From: Beaufortia kweichowensis
Taxonomy: Eukaryota; Chordata; Actinopteri; Cypriniformes; Gastromyzontidae
Direction: 5' to 3'
NCBI GenBank assembly: GCA_019155185.1
Contig: CM032806.1
Coordinates: forward strand, 15,612,580 to 15,676,579
Length of the DNA stretch: 64,000 nt
Part shown: positions 1-58,400 of the stretch, piece after piece
How positions within the stretch are numbered: position 1 is the stretch's first letter
Layout of the letters: each line of letters opens with the position of its first letter
Notes under the pieces: generated by a model
What the model saw: only the letters and a program-made list of their open reading frames with translations
The model's database searches: none
What the model was told of the DNA's origin: nothing
Made by a program: the position numbers and the translations under genes

Positions 1-222
1 GCCAAAAGGGAGAAGAATGCAAATTTTATTGCTGACAGATCATTCCACGTTGTCCCACAGGGTTAAACGTAATTAGCCATTCAGACTTCTCAATAAAAAG
101 AAAACAGGACTACCAGACAATAAAATCAAATTGAAAAAATGACAAAGTAAGTTTAAATGCAGAAACTTTTGGATCTGGAATACAATCCGTCCTCAACAAT
201 GTTTCTTTCCTCTAACTTACAG

Positions 223-567
223 GAGTCATCCATCAAACGGCAGCTACAGACCCTTGAAGCAGTCAATCACGTGGGCGTTGCGATAGTGTCTAGTGCCGTC
301 ACCACAGTGATTTCAACCATTCCACTCTTTTTCTGTGTCATTGTGCCTTTCGCAAAGTTTGGCCAGATTGTGGCCATCAACACAGCCATCTCCATCGTGT
401 TCACGCTAATGGTCACTACCGCTCTACTGGCGACAATGGGACCAGTTGACTTCACTCGACCCCCTAAAGCCGTGCTTAAAGCAGCTGTGATCGTTCTCAT
501 CGTGGGAGTCTGTGGAGGTCTTTTCTGGTGGACTGGATCGCAGTTTGCTCCTGGCAGACTGATGTAA
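223..567 (+). CDS. disp3: Dispatched-family RND transporter, last coding exon (probably disp3)
   Basis: Terminal coding exon, 5' part of the gene outside the window. A splice acceptor (pyrimidine-rich stretch ending in ACAG) lies at about 211-222, and the frame is open from 223 to a TAA at 565-567, giving 114 residues. The protein begins ESSIKRQL and holds three hydrophobic membrane segments separated by short polar loops (around VGVAIVSSAVTTVISTIPLF, then IVAINTAISIVFTLMVTTAL, then VLKAAVIVLIVGVCGGLFWW). This is the layout of the last transmembrane helices of Dispatched/Patched-like RND proteins, which handle sterols or release sterol-linked ligands. The C-terminal tail after the last helix is very short (ends PGRLM), which fits DISP3 better than DISP1, whose tail is long. 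The paralogue call is inference; family membership is firmer. Confidence 0.62.
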   Translation, partial: ESSIKRQLQTLEAVNHVGVAIVSSAVTTVISTIPLFFCVIVPFAKFGQIVAINTAISIVFTLMVTTALLATMGPVDFTRPPKAVLKAAVIVLIVGVCGGLFWWTGSQFAPGRLM

Positions 568-1318
568 CGGTGGGATTAACAAATCACACAACACATTCCT
601 CCTGCTGCGGATCCAAACAGTTTGCACTTTTATTTGAGGTTTAACTGTATTATGAACAAAAACGGTATGAATTTTTAGTGCATTTTGGGAAGAATGTAAT
701 ATTTAAACTATGTGGCACACTGTGAATACAGGGGTAGGAAAATCTGGTACGTGAATAGTTAACAGTCTGTATTGTAGTAAGGTAGCAAACCTTTACAGAC
801 CAGACAAATGATGTCTGAGACATCCAAAAAACATTTCTGAATTCATTATGAGAGGTATATCTGTCTGGGGTTTACACTTTATGTTTAATGTATGACTAAA
901 AAGAACAGATTATTTCTCAGTGTTTTGTTCTCAATCATGACTTGAACTAAAGAGGGCACACGAGGACATGTTTTACACTTGTTCCTATGAGAAGTTTGAT
1001 GAGACCCTCGGGTCTATAAAGAAGGAGAGAATATGAATTCTGTGAATTCTTGCATGGGGAAAAACAAGTAACTTTTGTATTGTCCTCATGGAGTGTTATG
1101 ACAGGGTTGGAGTTTGGATAGTGACCTTGTGTAATAATTTAAACTGCAGTGGTACACGTTGTTCTAATGACTGAATATCTTTTGTCTTATTATTTGTCTG
1201 ATTATTTTGTATTTTACATTTACATTTGCTCCCTTAAACAATGTTGCTATATTGCAACTGTGAATCACTCACAGGAAATAGTTCAAACGATATCTTTCTT
1301 AATTAACGCCTCCAAACA

Positions 1319-1324
1319 AATAAA
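1319..1324 (+). promoter_or_regulatory. candidate polyadenylation signal for the disp3-like gene
   Basis: First AATAAA on the plus strand after the stop codon at 567; it would give a 3' UTR of about 770 bases. No transcript evidence is available. Confidence 0.3.
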
Positions 1325-4300
1325 TAACTGCAATCTCCATCTATAAAGGTTGACAAAGAAAATACATTACTGCATTTCCATTGTGCTACGTAAATGGCCG
1401 TATGGCAATGGTCACATTTCCTTAATTTTCTATACAACTATGATAGCTAAAGTTACTTCACATTAATGAATGAAAGTGCAGCAAAGAAGATGATTTTATG
1501 GCACACTTAAGTATGTGTCTTAGTTTGACCCCAGTAAATGTCTTTGATCAAATGCTATTGTATATGTGACATCATATTGGTTTCTTTTATGTTGTATATG
1601 TTGCCACATGATGCAATTGAAGGACTAAAAAAAATGGTCAACACAGTTCTGAATATTGATGTGTCAACATTTAGTCAGAATATGTAAGAAGAAAGTAAGT
1701 TAGATAGTTTTGTAGTAGATTATGTATATAAACCAAACCTGATTACAGTTTACGGAGATCACAGTATCAATTTTTTACTGTACTCGGCTGTATTTTAAAG
1801 TAAACCATAAAAAATTGATTGTTTTTTGTAAAACGTTTAAAGGCATTGTCTGGATTTCTGTTTGATGAAACTGTAAAGTCGTGGTAAATCTCATGTTGGA
1901 TTCTTGTGAAAGAGACATTCAGTTCTACAGAGTATTGTTGTGCTTGAAATGTGGTTTGTTAAAAGCTCACGGTTATACCATTGTTTACATTTGTGTTTTT
2001 GCGCAATCCTCCTGTGTGATTGTTCTTTGTTCTGATTGTTGTAATTACAAAATACACACACAGACACAAAGCAAAGCAGCAATGATCATAGCCGACCTTC
2101 AATTGCTTTGGTCCTTAAACCAGCGGTGTGGAAATAATACACCACTTCAACATCAATCCACTTTAACCACAGACACTCACTGTTCTCTCCACTGTGCTCT
2201 GAATGTAGAAACCTCTAAAAAAAAGAGAGAGTTCACCTTGACTTAAAAGGTTACACCGACAGTACTGAACATGTGGTCACTTCAGGTGGTTCCTCTGGTC
2301 ATTCAAATGGAGGATTTTTTACAAAAAATCTTCTCAATTATTATTGATGTCATAATATGAAGCCTAAGCTATAATTGCAGCTATCGGACTGTTAATGAAA
2401 TATGTCAGCTATATTAACACACTTCCCTGATAACAAAGTAAAACGTACCATTAACATTAAAACAACACATGCAAATAATATCACAATGCAAAACTTCCCT
2501 TTCTTAATAGTTCCTTATGTAGGCTTAATTTTCTTTATGCAAACCATAATCTCAAATTTCTTGCATTTAATTTTAGATGAAATATGACCAGGTTTCAATC
2601 CCTCAATGACATACAGCTGAGGTAACGTGATTCTTTATGATATCATATTCATATAATAACATTGATCAAATAAAAAATACAGAGAAATACCTACATTAAG
2701 ACTCTTAAGATTGTTTTAGTTTCTCACTAGATTGCATAACATGCTACTTTTAGTAAAACACTTATTTGACTTTATTTAGCTTCTCCCATCAATTCTGCTT
2801 AATATTTAATGCTGGAAACGGTAGATAGGCATTAATAATGCACTGTGGTGACCATTCATAATTGATGATCTGTTATATAGCAAATGCAATGCTGATATGC
2901 GTTTTATTTGAAAATCCACACAATCATCAAGATGCGAAGAGAAACCAAACTCCAACTTCTCTCTGTATGGATTTCAGCTCAGACCTTGAAACTATTAAAA
3001 ACAAATCTAATGTAGGAAGGTTTCAAGACTGCAAAGATCTCCGCAAAGTTAAAAGTACAAATTAATGTTTAAAATCAAGAAGAAAATTACATGACTTGGC
3101 CTAGTGTATTCCTTTAATTGTTTCGCCTCTAGCACAAGTTGATATTTCTTATGTATTTCCTATATTCGCTAACTAATTTAACTGGGGTTTTATTCGTCTA
3201 ATGCATTTCCCGAGTCTACAAGACAAAATGTGACATGAAACATTTCAAAATGAAAATAACATTTTATGAAATAGATGCACTTGTTAACACTATGTGCAAT
3301 ACATAGGTGAAAATTAGCTATACAATATAAATAAATTGCATCTTTTGTCTGCAATTACACATAGCCTTATTTCTCATCATCATGTTATCTATGGTTTAGT
3401 GTACTTTGAATACATTAATACATATTTACATACATACATATGATAAAATGCATAAACATGTACCAAGTCTCGTGGGAAAGCCGATCAAAGTCGGTCGAGC
3501 ATATTTGATTATGCTGAGGTAAGATTTCAGATTTGTGGTAGAACATTTCAATCTCGTTTCCCACGTTGTCCTTAACACAAACACTACATTTCTAACAGGA
3601 AATAACAGGGGGAATTAAAACATTAATAATGCTAAAGAAAATGTGCTTTGATTAGCAAAATGTACAAGTGCTCCACTACTCTAAACACCTATGCTAGGAT
3701 TCATATTCATATACAGAGAGGCTAACCTGGATATAGACTGGAAAAAAAACTGTCAGTTGATGGTTTGAGCAAAGCGTCACAGCTGCCCGCTCCTATCGGA
3801 AATGTACGTAGAGCAACTTGTCATGTCAAGAGCATAGCACACGCGGCTTGAGGTGAATTAAATCGACGCTCGGGTGAAAGGCAATACAGAAACTTTGCTC
3901 ACAAATCACATAAACATCCTTTAAAAACCTACATGTCAAAGCCAAAGAGTAACCAAGTCCTAAAACAATTCAAATCTAAATCTTTAAAATGATTCAGCGG
4001 GTAAGAACAAGTAAATATCAGGAACCTGAGATTAAAAAGAGCTTTAGGTAAATCCACGAAGGCAAACAGGTGTGAAATTATCACAATATGAAAAGGGTGC
4101 CTGAAATAAAATGGACAAAGTCAACAGCCAGGAGAGACAGAGAGGTAGGAGAGCAATGAAGTCGACTCCATACTTCATAAAGATGATCTAATAGAGTAAA
4201 AATAATCAACACTTACTGTAACGCAGAGCTATTCTGCCAAGATTTGAGATAAAACCCTTTCTCTTTTCATAACTAATGGTAAAAGAGTGATTTCAAGAGG

Positions 4301-4959
4301 CTGACACCATGCCTGTGGTGTAGGGTTCATTTGCAATAGCACCATCCAACCACCCTGACACACACCGAGGTATGGTGTTCATAGAAAGGACTCTTTTACA
4401 TCTGACAAGTTTTGCCTTAAACAACATTTATAGTTGGAGCAATGCCTACATGCAGTCTGAGCATGAAATCCCATGTAAAGGTTTAAAAACTGCTTCAAAT
4501 AAAATCCTTTGACATTCAACTTGAATAACTCCTACTATGACATCGGCCAGAAAAGCTGTGACGTTACAGGGTACATGTGAAGAACATGGAGCTTTTGTCA
4601 GGGTAGATGATGTATATAATGTGACGGAATGAAAAACGGAAGTATAGTCCGTTTGATGGCTTGCACTGTTGCGTTAAAAACCATAAGATGGAAAGTTCAA
4701 TGTGACCAAGGAACTGTGGTCCTGTATGACACATTAAATGGACTGCATTTGTGCCATCTACCCTGACATACACCCAGATTTCATTTCATGATATGCACGG
4801 ACCAGGAAGAATGGCATTTTAGTGTCGGACTGTGACCAATAAGAGAAAATACTAAAAAAGTTCAGCATGTACAATATCAGGACCTTGTGTGCTCTAAAAT
4901 TTCCACAGCTAGAACTTTTTAATCAGTAATTAACAGCCAGAAGACATGGGCCACGTTTG

Positions 4960-4965
4960 TTTATT
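4960..4965 (-). promoter_or_regulatory. candidate polyadenylation signal for bmp1
   Basis: TTTATT on the plus strand, i.e. AATAAA on the minus strand. It is the first such hexamer downstream of the bmp1 stop at 5755-5757 and would give a 3' UTR of about 0.8 kb. A variant ATTAAA lies about 40 bases further on (4917-4922). Confidence 0.33.
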
Positions 4966-5754
4966 AGTGTGTCTGTAAAATGTCCTAGAGAATGAAAATA
5001 TCGGGCAAGGGACCTTTTGGATTACTGGCCAAGAAAAAATTTGTGCCATTACATTCATAATTTTCTGTTTGATTTTACGTCCTGCTGTACTACATGCTTC
5101 TCTTTGACATACAGTGACATGATAACAGCTCGACAAGGCTCTTTATGAAGAAACAATGCTGATAACTTTGTCCTCTCCCCACAGTGCAGCGGTAATCTTG
5201 TTTCAAGCTTGAGAATCCTGTGAAGAATGCCCTACTCCGTTTTTGTACTCTATCGTGTATAGATGACTGATTTGATGAAGGTTCGACTGTTATGTGGTCC
5301 TGCAGGAGGTCCTCAGTGTATCTGTGTTTGTCGCTCTTGGCTCACGAAAGAAAATAAGAGGTGGGGGGGTCTTTGGGGTGATCAACATCCGGTCAGCTAC
5401 GCCCACCCAACCCACCCTCACATACCATAAATCCCTTTGTTTTTGCCCACGTTCCCTAAAGTATCCATCGACTGAATACGTTCCACCCCCCCTCCACATC
5501 TTGCCCCAAACGTAATCATTAAAAAATAAAAGGTAAAAACAAGGTCTACTGCGGAATGGCTTTACTCCTCACAGTCAGTAGGGGATGCCAGAGCCCCTGT
5601 GATCTACTGAGGTGCGGTTGGCGTTCTTGCGGCTGGTCCGTCGAGTCTGGGTGTTCTTGGCGGCCGGGGGGCTCCGAGCGATGGGCGAGACCCTCCCCCT
5701 GGGGCCTCTTCGCTTCCCCCTAGGCCCTGCACGGCCCCTCCCGGCCACTAGGGG

Positions 5755-51391
<45,637 letters not shown>

Positions 51392-51494
51392 GATCGGGAT
51401 AGTGGAGCAGGAATAGAGGTACACACGGAGAGAGATGATCGGGGGAGGGAGGGAGGAGAATGGGAGGTTTTAGGGGAAATGAGATCCCTCTCGA

Positions 51495-51509
51495 GGGCGG
51501 GTTTAAAAG
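51495..51509 (-). promoter_or_regulatory. candidate bmp1 core promoter: GC box and TATA-like box
   Basis: On the minus strand, CTTTTAAA (51502-51509) is followed directly by CCCGCCC (51495-51501). They lie about 110 bases upstream of the bmp1 ATG, in locally GC-rich sequence. A TATA-like box here would place transcription start near 51475 with a short 5' UTR. No transcript data. Confidence 0.4.
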
Positions 51510-51799
51510 CGAAGCGCTGCCTCCGCGAACACGTTGCTGATGTGTTCCCGCTGCCCTGCGGTGATTCGAGGCCACTTACGTGGGTTGCAAACTTTGCGAA
51601 AAGTGTTTGTAACATACCGACCTTCGTGTATGCGTCATATGCATGCCGTGTGTTCTCTGTCTCTTCTTAAACACTGAGCAAAAGTTCACGTTTTGCTTTT
51701 GTCTTTTGCACGTTTTGGAGAAGATAACGTTTAAAAAGCAAAACAACGTGTCCACGTGTGTCGTGACGTATTTTTGAGCGTACGTTCTGAACGTAGGCC

Positions 51800-52088
51800 T
51801 TAAAGGAATACGTCACCCAAAAATTACATTTTTGTTATTATTTATTTACCATTGAACATGTATTTGACTTTTTCTTTCTTCTTTGAAACACAAAAGAAGA
51901 TATTTTGAAGAATATCTCAGTGGTTTTGTGTCCTTTTATGGAAGTCAGTGGGGGCCAATGTTGTTTGGTTACCAATGTTCTTCAAAATATATTCTTTTGT
52001 GTTCTGTAGAAAGAAATAAAGTCATACAGGGTTGGAATCACAGGGTATCAACTAGTTGATGAAAAAAATGTGTGAAGTGTCCCTTTAA
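51800..52088. mobile_element. palindromic MITE, family M1, diverged
   Basis: Starts TTAAAGGAATACGTCACCC and ends TGTCCCTTTAA; internal CACAAAAGAAGATATTTTGAAG is mirrored by CTTCAAAATATATTCTTTTGTG. About 300 bases upstream of the bmp1 promoter boxes. Confidence 0.75.
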
Positions 52089-52167
52089 ATAGAGTAGCAG
52101 AACAATGTCACTGCTGTCTCCAAAAGAATGAGATGATCCTGTTCATGGAATGTATCCTGTACTGTTC

Positions 52168-52320
52168 CTGACTGTAGCTCAGATGGAAGAGCATTGCTAG
52201 CAATTCAAAGGCTGTGGGTTTGATCCCAGAAAACAAATATACTGATAAAGGACATGTATGGACTGAGTTACATTGGATAAAAGTGTCTGCTACATGCAGA
52301 AATATGAATGTAATGTAACA
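52168..52320 (+). mobile_element. tRNA-derived SINE
   Basis: Has an RNA polymerase III A box (TAGCTCAGATGG, 52175-52186) and B box (GGTTTGATCCC, 52217-52227) at tRNA-like spacing, followed by the teleost SINE tail CATTGGATAAAAGTGTCTGC. It does not fold as a functional tRNA, so it is a retroposed element. Confidence 0.8.
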
Positions 52321-53186
52321 AAGCATAACTTTAGTAGTTTTTTCTATCTTAGCCTTTTCTATATTTTTATACTTTTCTATATTATTTGAAATATATATAT
52401 TTATATATAATAAAACTGTTGCATCTCATCTCTGTTCAACTTAATGTGTATCGTGTATATGTTTTATATACACTATAAATGTTTCGTTGCTGATCTAATT
52501 TTTCTTGGGGTTTTTTCTGTTTAATTTGAACTTACTATTTTATATTTTAGCTAAAAAGGAGTTGCTTAACTTATTTTGTATTGTAAAACATATGTTAGAG
52601 ACTTGTGTTAGAACCAATGGACAATCATTTTTAAATGAATGGACACAATTAAATAAAAGATATAAATATAAAGAGTCCTTTTATCCTCATAAGCATATGT
52701 TTTTTTTCTAGTCCTAGTTCTAGTTTTTTGTAGCTGTTGACCATTTTAACATTGAAACATGCATAACAAAAAAAAAACATAAATAACATTTACTAAGTGA
52801 ATAAATGGATATGAAAGTTCTGTTGCACGGTCAGAATCAACAGAATGAAGTATTTTATGTTAGATTTACAAATATTTAACAATAATTAACGTTACTGGTG
52901 GCATTTCTTTTCACAAAGAACACTCTCATTTGTCACAATATTAACAAATAGCATGTTGTATCGCAAAACACAAAAACAATATCCCTAAGACTTATCACAC
53001 CACGCTGGTTTGAAGAGTAGATGGATGAATGAATGGATTACAGAGACACAAGCGGACAGATATTACATGTTATATATGTCAAAATATGTCCAGTCTTTCT
53101 TAAGATCTAAACAAAAGTCAATATAATGTAGATATGAGACAGTAAAATGAAGCCTTATGTGGTGTTTTTCAAGTAAATGTCTTTAA

Positions 53187-53241
53187 GGGGGAGTTCCATT
53201 CAGAGCCCTTGTAACACTCATCTGTGAAGTGGAATTCCCCT
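53187..53241 (+). other. 17-pair hairpin, possible structured RNA
   Basis: GGGGAGTTCCATT (53188-53200) pairs with AGTGGAATTCCCC (53228-53240, allowing two G-U pairs and a bulge), extended by CA.AG / CT.TG pairs, with a 16-base loop. See findings. Confidence 0.3.
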
Positions 53242-54972
53242 CACATATATCTATTGGGATACATGTCATGTTGTTTCACTATTATGCATATAATAATGTG
53301 CAGTCCACTGTGCTGTTTGCATGTATCCTGGAATTAATGTGCCTGATGACTATTTTATTCTTTTGATTTTATTATTATTGTTTAAGCCCAAAACTCACTT
53401 TCTGACTAAAGCTATTAAATCATAATGATACTCAAAAGATAATCACTACTGCAGCTAGTAAGATGAATAGGGTGAATCCAAAGTTTATTATCTTACTGTG
53501 ACATCTTGATTCCTTTTTGTGTTAGTAATTTTGACATATATGATATAAGTTATAAGATATAATTATAGTTGCTAGTTTAAATAACAGTTGCAGAATCAAT
53601 ACTATTTTCATTTGAATGAATATTCAATTTCTTATGAAGTACTTTGATCCTAAAGGTTTTTAATAATATCATTCATTTCCAAAATTAAGATTAAGCTGAA
53701 CTGAATATACCAGAATCAGAAGTAAAACTGGTTTTTAAACATGTTAGTAGAATAAGGAAAGTCATCAATGCTCGTCATCAGTACATTCTTAAGTGTTTTA
53801 GGATGTTACTAACAAAAGAAACAAACAAAAAAGCACTTCAACACATCAGCGTTTCACAAGCATCACGATCTGAATGCGTAATGTGAAGAGAGACGCATTA
53901 ATTGTAAACAATTTATGCTCGCTGTGATTTCAAATGCTGACCCACTTGAGTCAGTGTTTGGACAATGACCCTTGGCATACATTTTGTTCTTTTGCAAGTT
54001 ATAGTTAAGTATGTATATCCTGTTTGATATGAGTCATACAGAAAATCAAGGGAGTAATCTTTGTTCCAGTGCTTTAATTGCAGAAGGATTTCTCTCACAT
54101 ATGAAGCAGTCAGGTGGAAATGTCATCATCTTTGGCTATTTACATTTGTGGAAAAATCATATAATATTGAAAGCAACGGGAGTGGAAGAACATTACAATT
54201 TCAGAGATTAAAACTATCTTTGGGTCACGTATCAGATTTCATTATGCAAATCGCCCACTCAGACCATAAATTCTTTGAAAATGTCAGTTGTGTATAATCC
54301 TAAAGGAATTACTCATGCAGGTCAACCTATTGTACATTTGTGTGGACTGCCCTGCTTGGAGAATTAAAGATTTCTCTCCTGAGCCCTTTAGATCAACTGT
54401 AAAGAGAGACTGAATATGAGATCATGTCCCCATTATATCATATCACTTTAATTTAGCCTATTAGAGGGACATGATTGAAAAGCAGGTTTTAATAACAGCT
54501 TGCCCAAAGGAATATGTGGATGGAACTAAAGACCAAAGGAGGAGATGTGTTCCTAAACACACATATTCATAAGAACCTATATCTTAAATAATCAGTTTAA
54601 AAACACAGTCATTTTTGTGAAATACTGTTTTCTACATAATGTAAAAAAACTTTTTATATGGATTAAGTATGCTGAATTAATATCACATCAGTGTTTCTGT
54701 CATTTTTGTAAGAGTTTTTAACCTCCACAGGTCTTACTAATTACACAGCAATTCAAACAATTATATTTAATGGTGATGTTAGACAGACCCATAATTCCCA
54801 TACAATCACGATGGGTTATGTGAAGGACGGCTACATCCTGCCCTGAAAAGACGCATTTACATCGTACCCACAGCCACTTATTCTGCATTTAGTGTCAGTG
54901 TAAAAAGTGCATTAACTAGTAATGAAACCCACAAATCTCTTTCTATATGAAAAAATTATGCCACATTGTACA

Positions 54973-54978
54973 TTTATT
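54973..54978 (-). promoter_or_regulatory. candidate polyadenylation signal for kansl3
   Basis: TTTATT on plus, AATAAA on minus, about 400 bases past the tentative last exon. ATTAAA variants lie closer (for example about 55332-55337). Confidence 0.3.
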
Positions 54979-55372
54979 ACCAGTCTTTTAACAGTTAAAT
55001 GATTCATTCTCTAAGAAAATAAATCCTTGGCACTGCTTGGGTACTTTGCAATAAACATTTTAATGATAATCCATATAACTGGATGGGGAAAACATCTTTT
55101 TGAAATACAACACCAGTGAAATGATTCTCAAAGAATAAGGATGTACAGATTTTTTCCCAATATATCAGGGCTCAATGGAAAAACAGTAAAAGGAGTAAAA
55201 CATTTCTCAAAAAGGTAGGATAACAATAATATAATAAAACAATGTTATTAACCACAAAGCCAAGACTTTACTGTTATGGGCAAGAGGAATCCATAATCCA
55301 TGCCACTCCTGCTGACGTTTAAGCGTATCAGTTTTAATTCTCAATTCAGCTTATGAAGATCATTTTAGCTTT

Positions 55373-55400
55373 TCATACTTTTTGAAAGAGCTCCTGGTCA
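55373..55400 (-). CDS. kansl3: tentative kansl3 last exon
   Basis: After a good acceptor (TTTTGTCTTGCAG) comes sequence readable as DQELFQKV then TGA (55375-55373). With the best upstream donor the phase does not fit unless the CCAG at 55396-55393 is used (giving ELFQKV), or the donor shifts by two bases. Very short and weakly supported. Confidence 0.22.
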
Positions 55401-58400
55401 CTGCAAGACAAAAGATACATAATAAATTGTTAGTGTTTCGGGTTTGTATTCTTGTATTTACAACATTAACTTCTAATGTTGAAGTGTTGTAAACAAGCAG
55501 CTCCACACTTGCTATTGTGATATTTCCTAAAGAAATTATTATATTTTATTTTGCTGAAAAAATTTTAAACCTACATTTGGGCCTAAATAGGATTACACAT
55601 ACAAAAATTTTACAAAAATATTTCATTGGCACTAGAAACAAGATTAGGTTAAGTAGATTTTTTTTCATTCAATTTATAAACTTTTCTATTCTTGTGTAAT
55701 AAGAATAAACAACCGGTGAACCTTTAAAACTCAAAGGTAATGGTCATAAAAACAAACTGTAACTATAATAAAACAATTGCACCCTTTAAATGAAATAAAA
55801 CTGCTCTTAAATCATTCAAATCCATTATGTTCATCTAATTGATCCGAAGCAAAAGTGACAAGCGTATAATTATGCTCTTCAGGGTGATTAAGCAAATAAT
55901 TACATCTCATCTCTCTGCATGGTCAATGAGACGGTTACCACAGCAACCGCTCAGATGAGACTAATGCTCACCAGCTCCACTGCAGAGTGTTAAAACAGCG
56001 GGGCGAGTAAACAGCATTTGACAGAAAAACAAAATAAATGGATTAATCAATGTTAATGGAAATCTAAAATGACTTTAACAAGGAGCTTCTCTAATTGGTC
56101 ATGAAAACCAAAGCATCTTATGAAGCCACAGGACCGCATCTGTTTTGATTGGCTCTAGTACAAGAGAGTTTTCAGACTGCAGGTCACACACAAACACACC
56201 TGGTTCTCAGGTGCGCTGTGAGGCATCGCTGTCGCTCCCGTGTGGCTCAGAGGGGGAATTCTGCTGGGCTGTCCTCGCAGGGTCACAGTGATAGTGGTAG
56301 GGGCTTTCAGCCCTGCCGACGGACACACACACACACACACACATGCAGAAATGTGCGAATAAGATTTTTGTCATTTCTGGAGCCTAATGATCTTTTTTTA
56401 CTTCAATTGTATGTAAACTTAATATGTAAAATTGTAAACTTAAACAGGACTTTTCATTTACAGAGGGTCAACATGCATGCATGTTGGGAGAAGATGAAGA
56501 AAAAAAACAACAGACACCAAAAAATGAAGAAAACTGTTAACTGTTGGCATTTAATGGATGTATTTGTGAGAAAAGCAAGCCATACTTATGAATAACATAT
56601 ACCTCTCATTCAACAAATGAAAACAGTAACAGTAAACAGAAAGGAACAAAAAAACAATGGAACAAAATACTTAACATCAGGTGATTTAATCAAGCGGATA
56701 ATGAGGGAATTGTTAGCTGAAATGATCAAAATGTGATTTTGTCAATATGTTTGCCTTCCAGAAATAGTTACAACTTACGTTAAGGAAAACATCAGAAACA
56801 TCAACATCAATTGACTAAATCAGCCCAATCGTTGTGGATGATCACCCACTATGGCTATTTACATTACAAAAACGATACAAATGTTTCAAACCTTTATGGT
56901 ACACATGCTCAGCTCAATGCAAATATCAGAAAATGTACCAAAACATGTCCAATCTTTTGTCCACTTCTGCATTAGTTATAGTGTCTCATTCAAACTATTT
57001 ACCACAACTGCGCTAGAATGACGTATCATTTCATAAATCTGACATGCTTGCTACACTAGTAACTTCTGTCTCCTCTCATCGAGGACGTCGCTGTTTGGAT
57101 CGCTGTGTAGTCAGTGACGATGAGGACGTACCCGTGCTCTGACTGGACACGTGAGCCAATCCTGGCAGGCTGTTGGCGAGTTTGGCCAGGCCGCTGTTGG
57201 TGAGGAGTTGGTGGATCGCTGTGGTTTTGGTCATTCCAGTGCCAGTAGACACAACTGGTACCGTCCGCGATAGAGTGCCACTTCCCGGGCTGAGAGAGCT
57301 CAACATCTGCCCCTGACAGTGGGGCTTTCCTATTGACACCTTAACAACAACAACAATAACACACAAACAGTATTAGAGACGGTCATGCTTATTTTTTTGC
57401 AATGTGATGTGCATTAGTAGTATGAGGCTGGTACCTGTGTGGTGGAGGGCATGCCTGGAGATTTCGTGTTGATCTCCTGCAGACTGAGGCTGAGACCCTG
57501 CAGCAGACTACTGGCTGAAGGAGCTGCATACACACACACATGAAATTATTTTAACAGAGACCTTGGAGATGACTCTGAAGCTGGCAGGATTTAAAGGTTG
57601 CAGTACCTTGTGTAGTAGCAGGAGCCTGAGACTGGACAGGAGAGGAAGATCCTGAAATTAAGCTCCCTTGTAAACTGTGAAACGACCCGTCATTAGAAGC
57701 CAGAGCTCCAGACAACTCCGCCAGACTAGCTGATCTGAAAGAGTACACAACATTAGCTCAAAATGAAACACATTTATATAGCATGTAGTTCTGTAATGTA
57801 GCCTATTACAGCTGCAAGAATGTAAAACCTGTCGAAAAAATGACTGCCAGATGGTCGATTATGCCCTGACTTCAGGTCAGGATGGATACAGCGGTCACAT
57901 TTTGATAAATGTAAACTGAACTGAAGATTGAATAATAGAATTAACAATAAATGTAGCATTATAACATTTATCATAGAAAGGTTTAGGACTTTAGCTTTTA
58001 AGCATCTTTACAGAGAAACATACAGTAAAAGCTACACATCAAAATGAAATATAATCAATGCAAGAATCACTGACATTAAAGGGATAGTTCACCCAAAATG
58101 ACTTTCTTGCTTCAGCAGAACACAGAAGAAGATATTTTGGTAAACGCTGGTTAGTGGCACTCATTCACTTTCATAGTATGAACACAAGGTACAATGGAAG
58201 TCAATGGGTGCCGGTAACCAGCGTTTTGCAAAATATCTTCTTCTGTTTTCCACAAAAGAAAGAATCATATACAGGGTTTGAATGACATGAGGGTGAACAA
58301 ATGATTTTTGGGTAAACCATCCCTTTAAGAGCTTAACACACTTAGCACCTAGTGAAAGTCTGTGGTTTTAGCACCACTTAGTGGACAAGTGTAGCAAATG

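Larger units (their letters stand above)
568..5754. other. convergent intergenic region with the two 3' UTRs
   Basis: AT-rich spacer between the tail of the disp3-like gene (plus) and the tail of bmp1 (minus). It should contain both 3' UTRs. I see no convincing exon or RNA gene. The last 180 bases before 5755 are unusually GC-rich and open in the bmp1 frame (see findings). Confidence 0.5.
51392..55372. other. bmp1 upstream region / spacer to kansl3
   Basis: About 4 kb containing the bmp1 promoter, an M1 MITE (51800-52088), a SINE (52168-52320), a hairpin (53187-53241) and otherwise AT-rich sequence. No plus-strand gene diverging from bmp1 was found. Confidence 0.6.

Noticed and set aside
52168..52240. 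tRNA gene
   Set aside because: A and B boxes are present but the cloverleaf arms do not pair and a SINE tail follows, so it is a SINE head.
56149..56595. 148-codon plus-strand open frame
   Set aside because: It is antisense to the kansl3 exon 56200-56312 and runs through a CA repeat.
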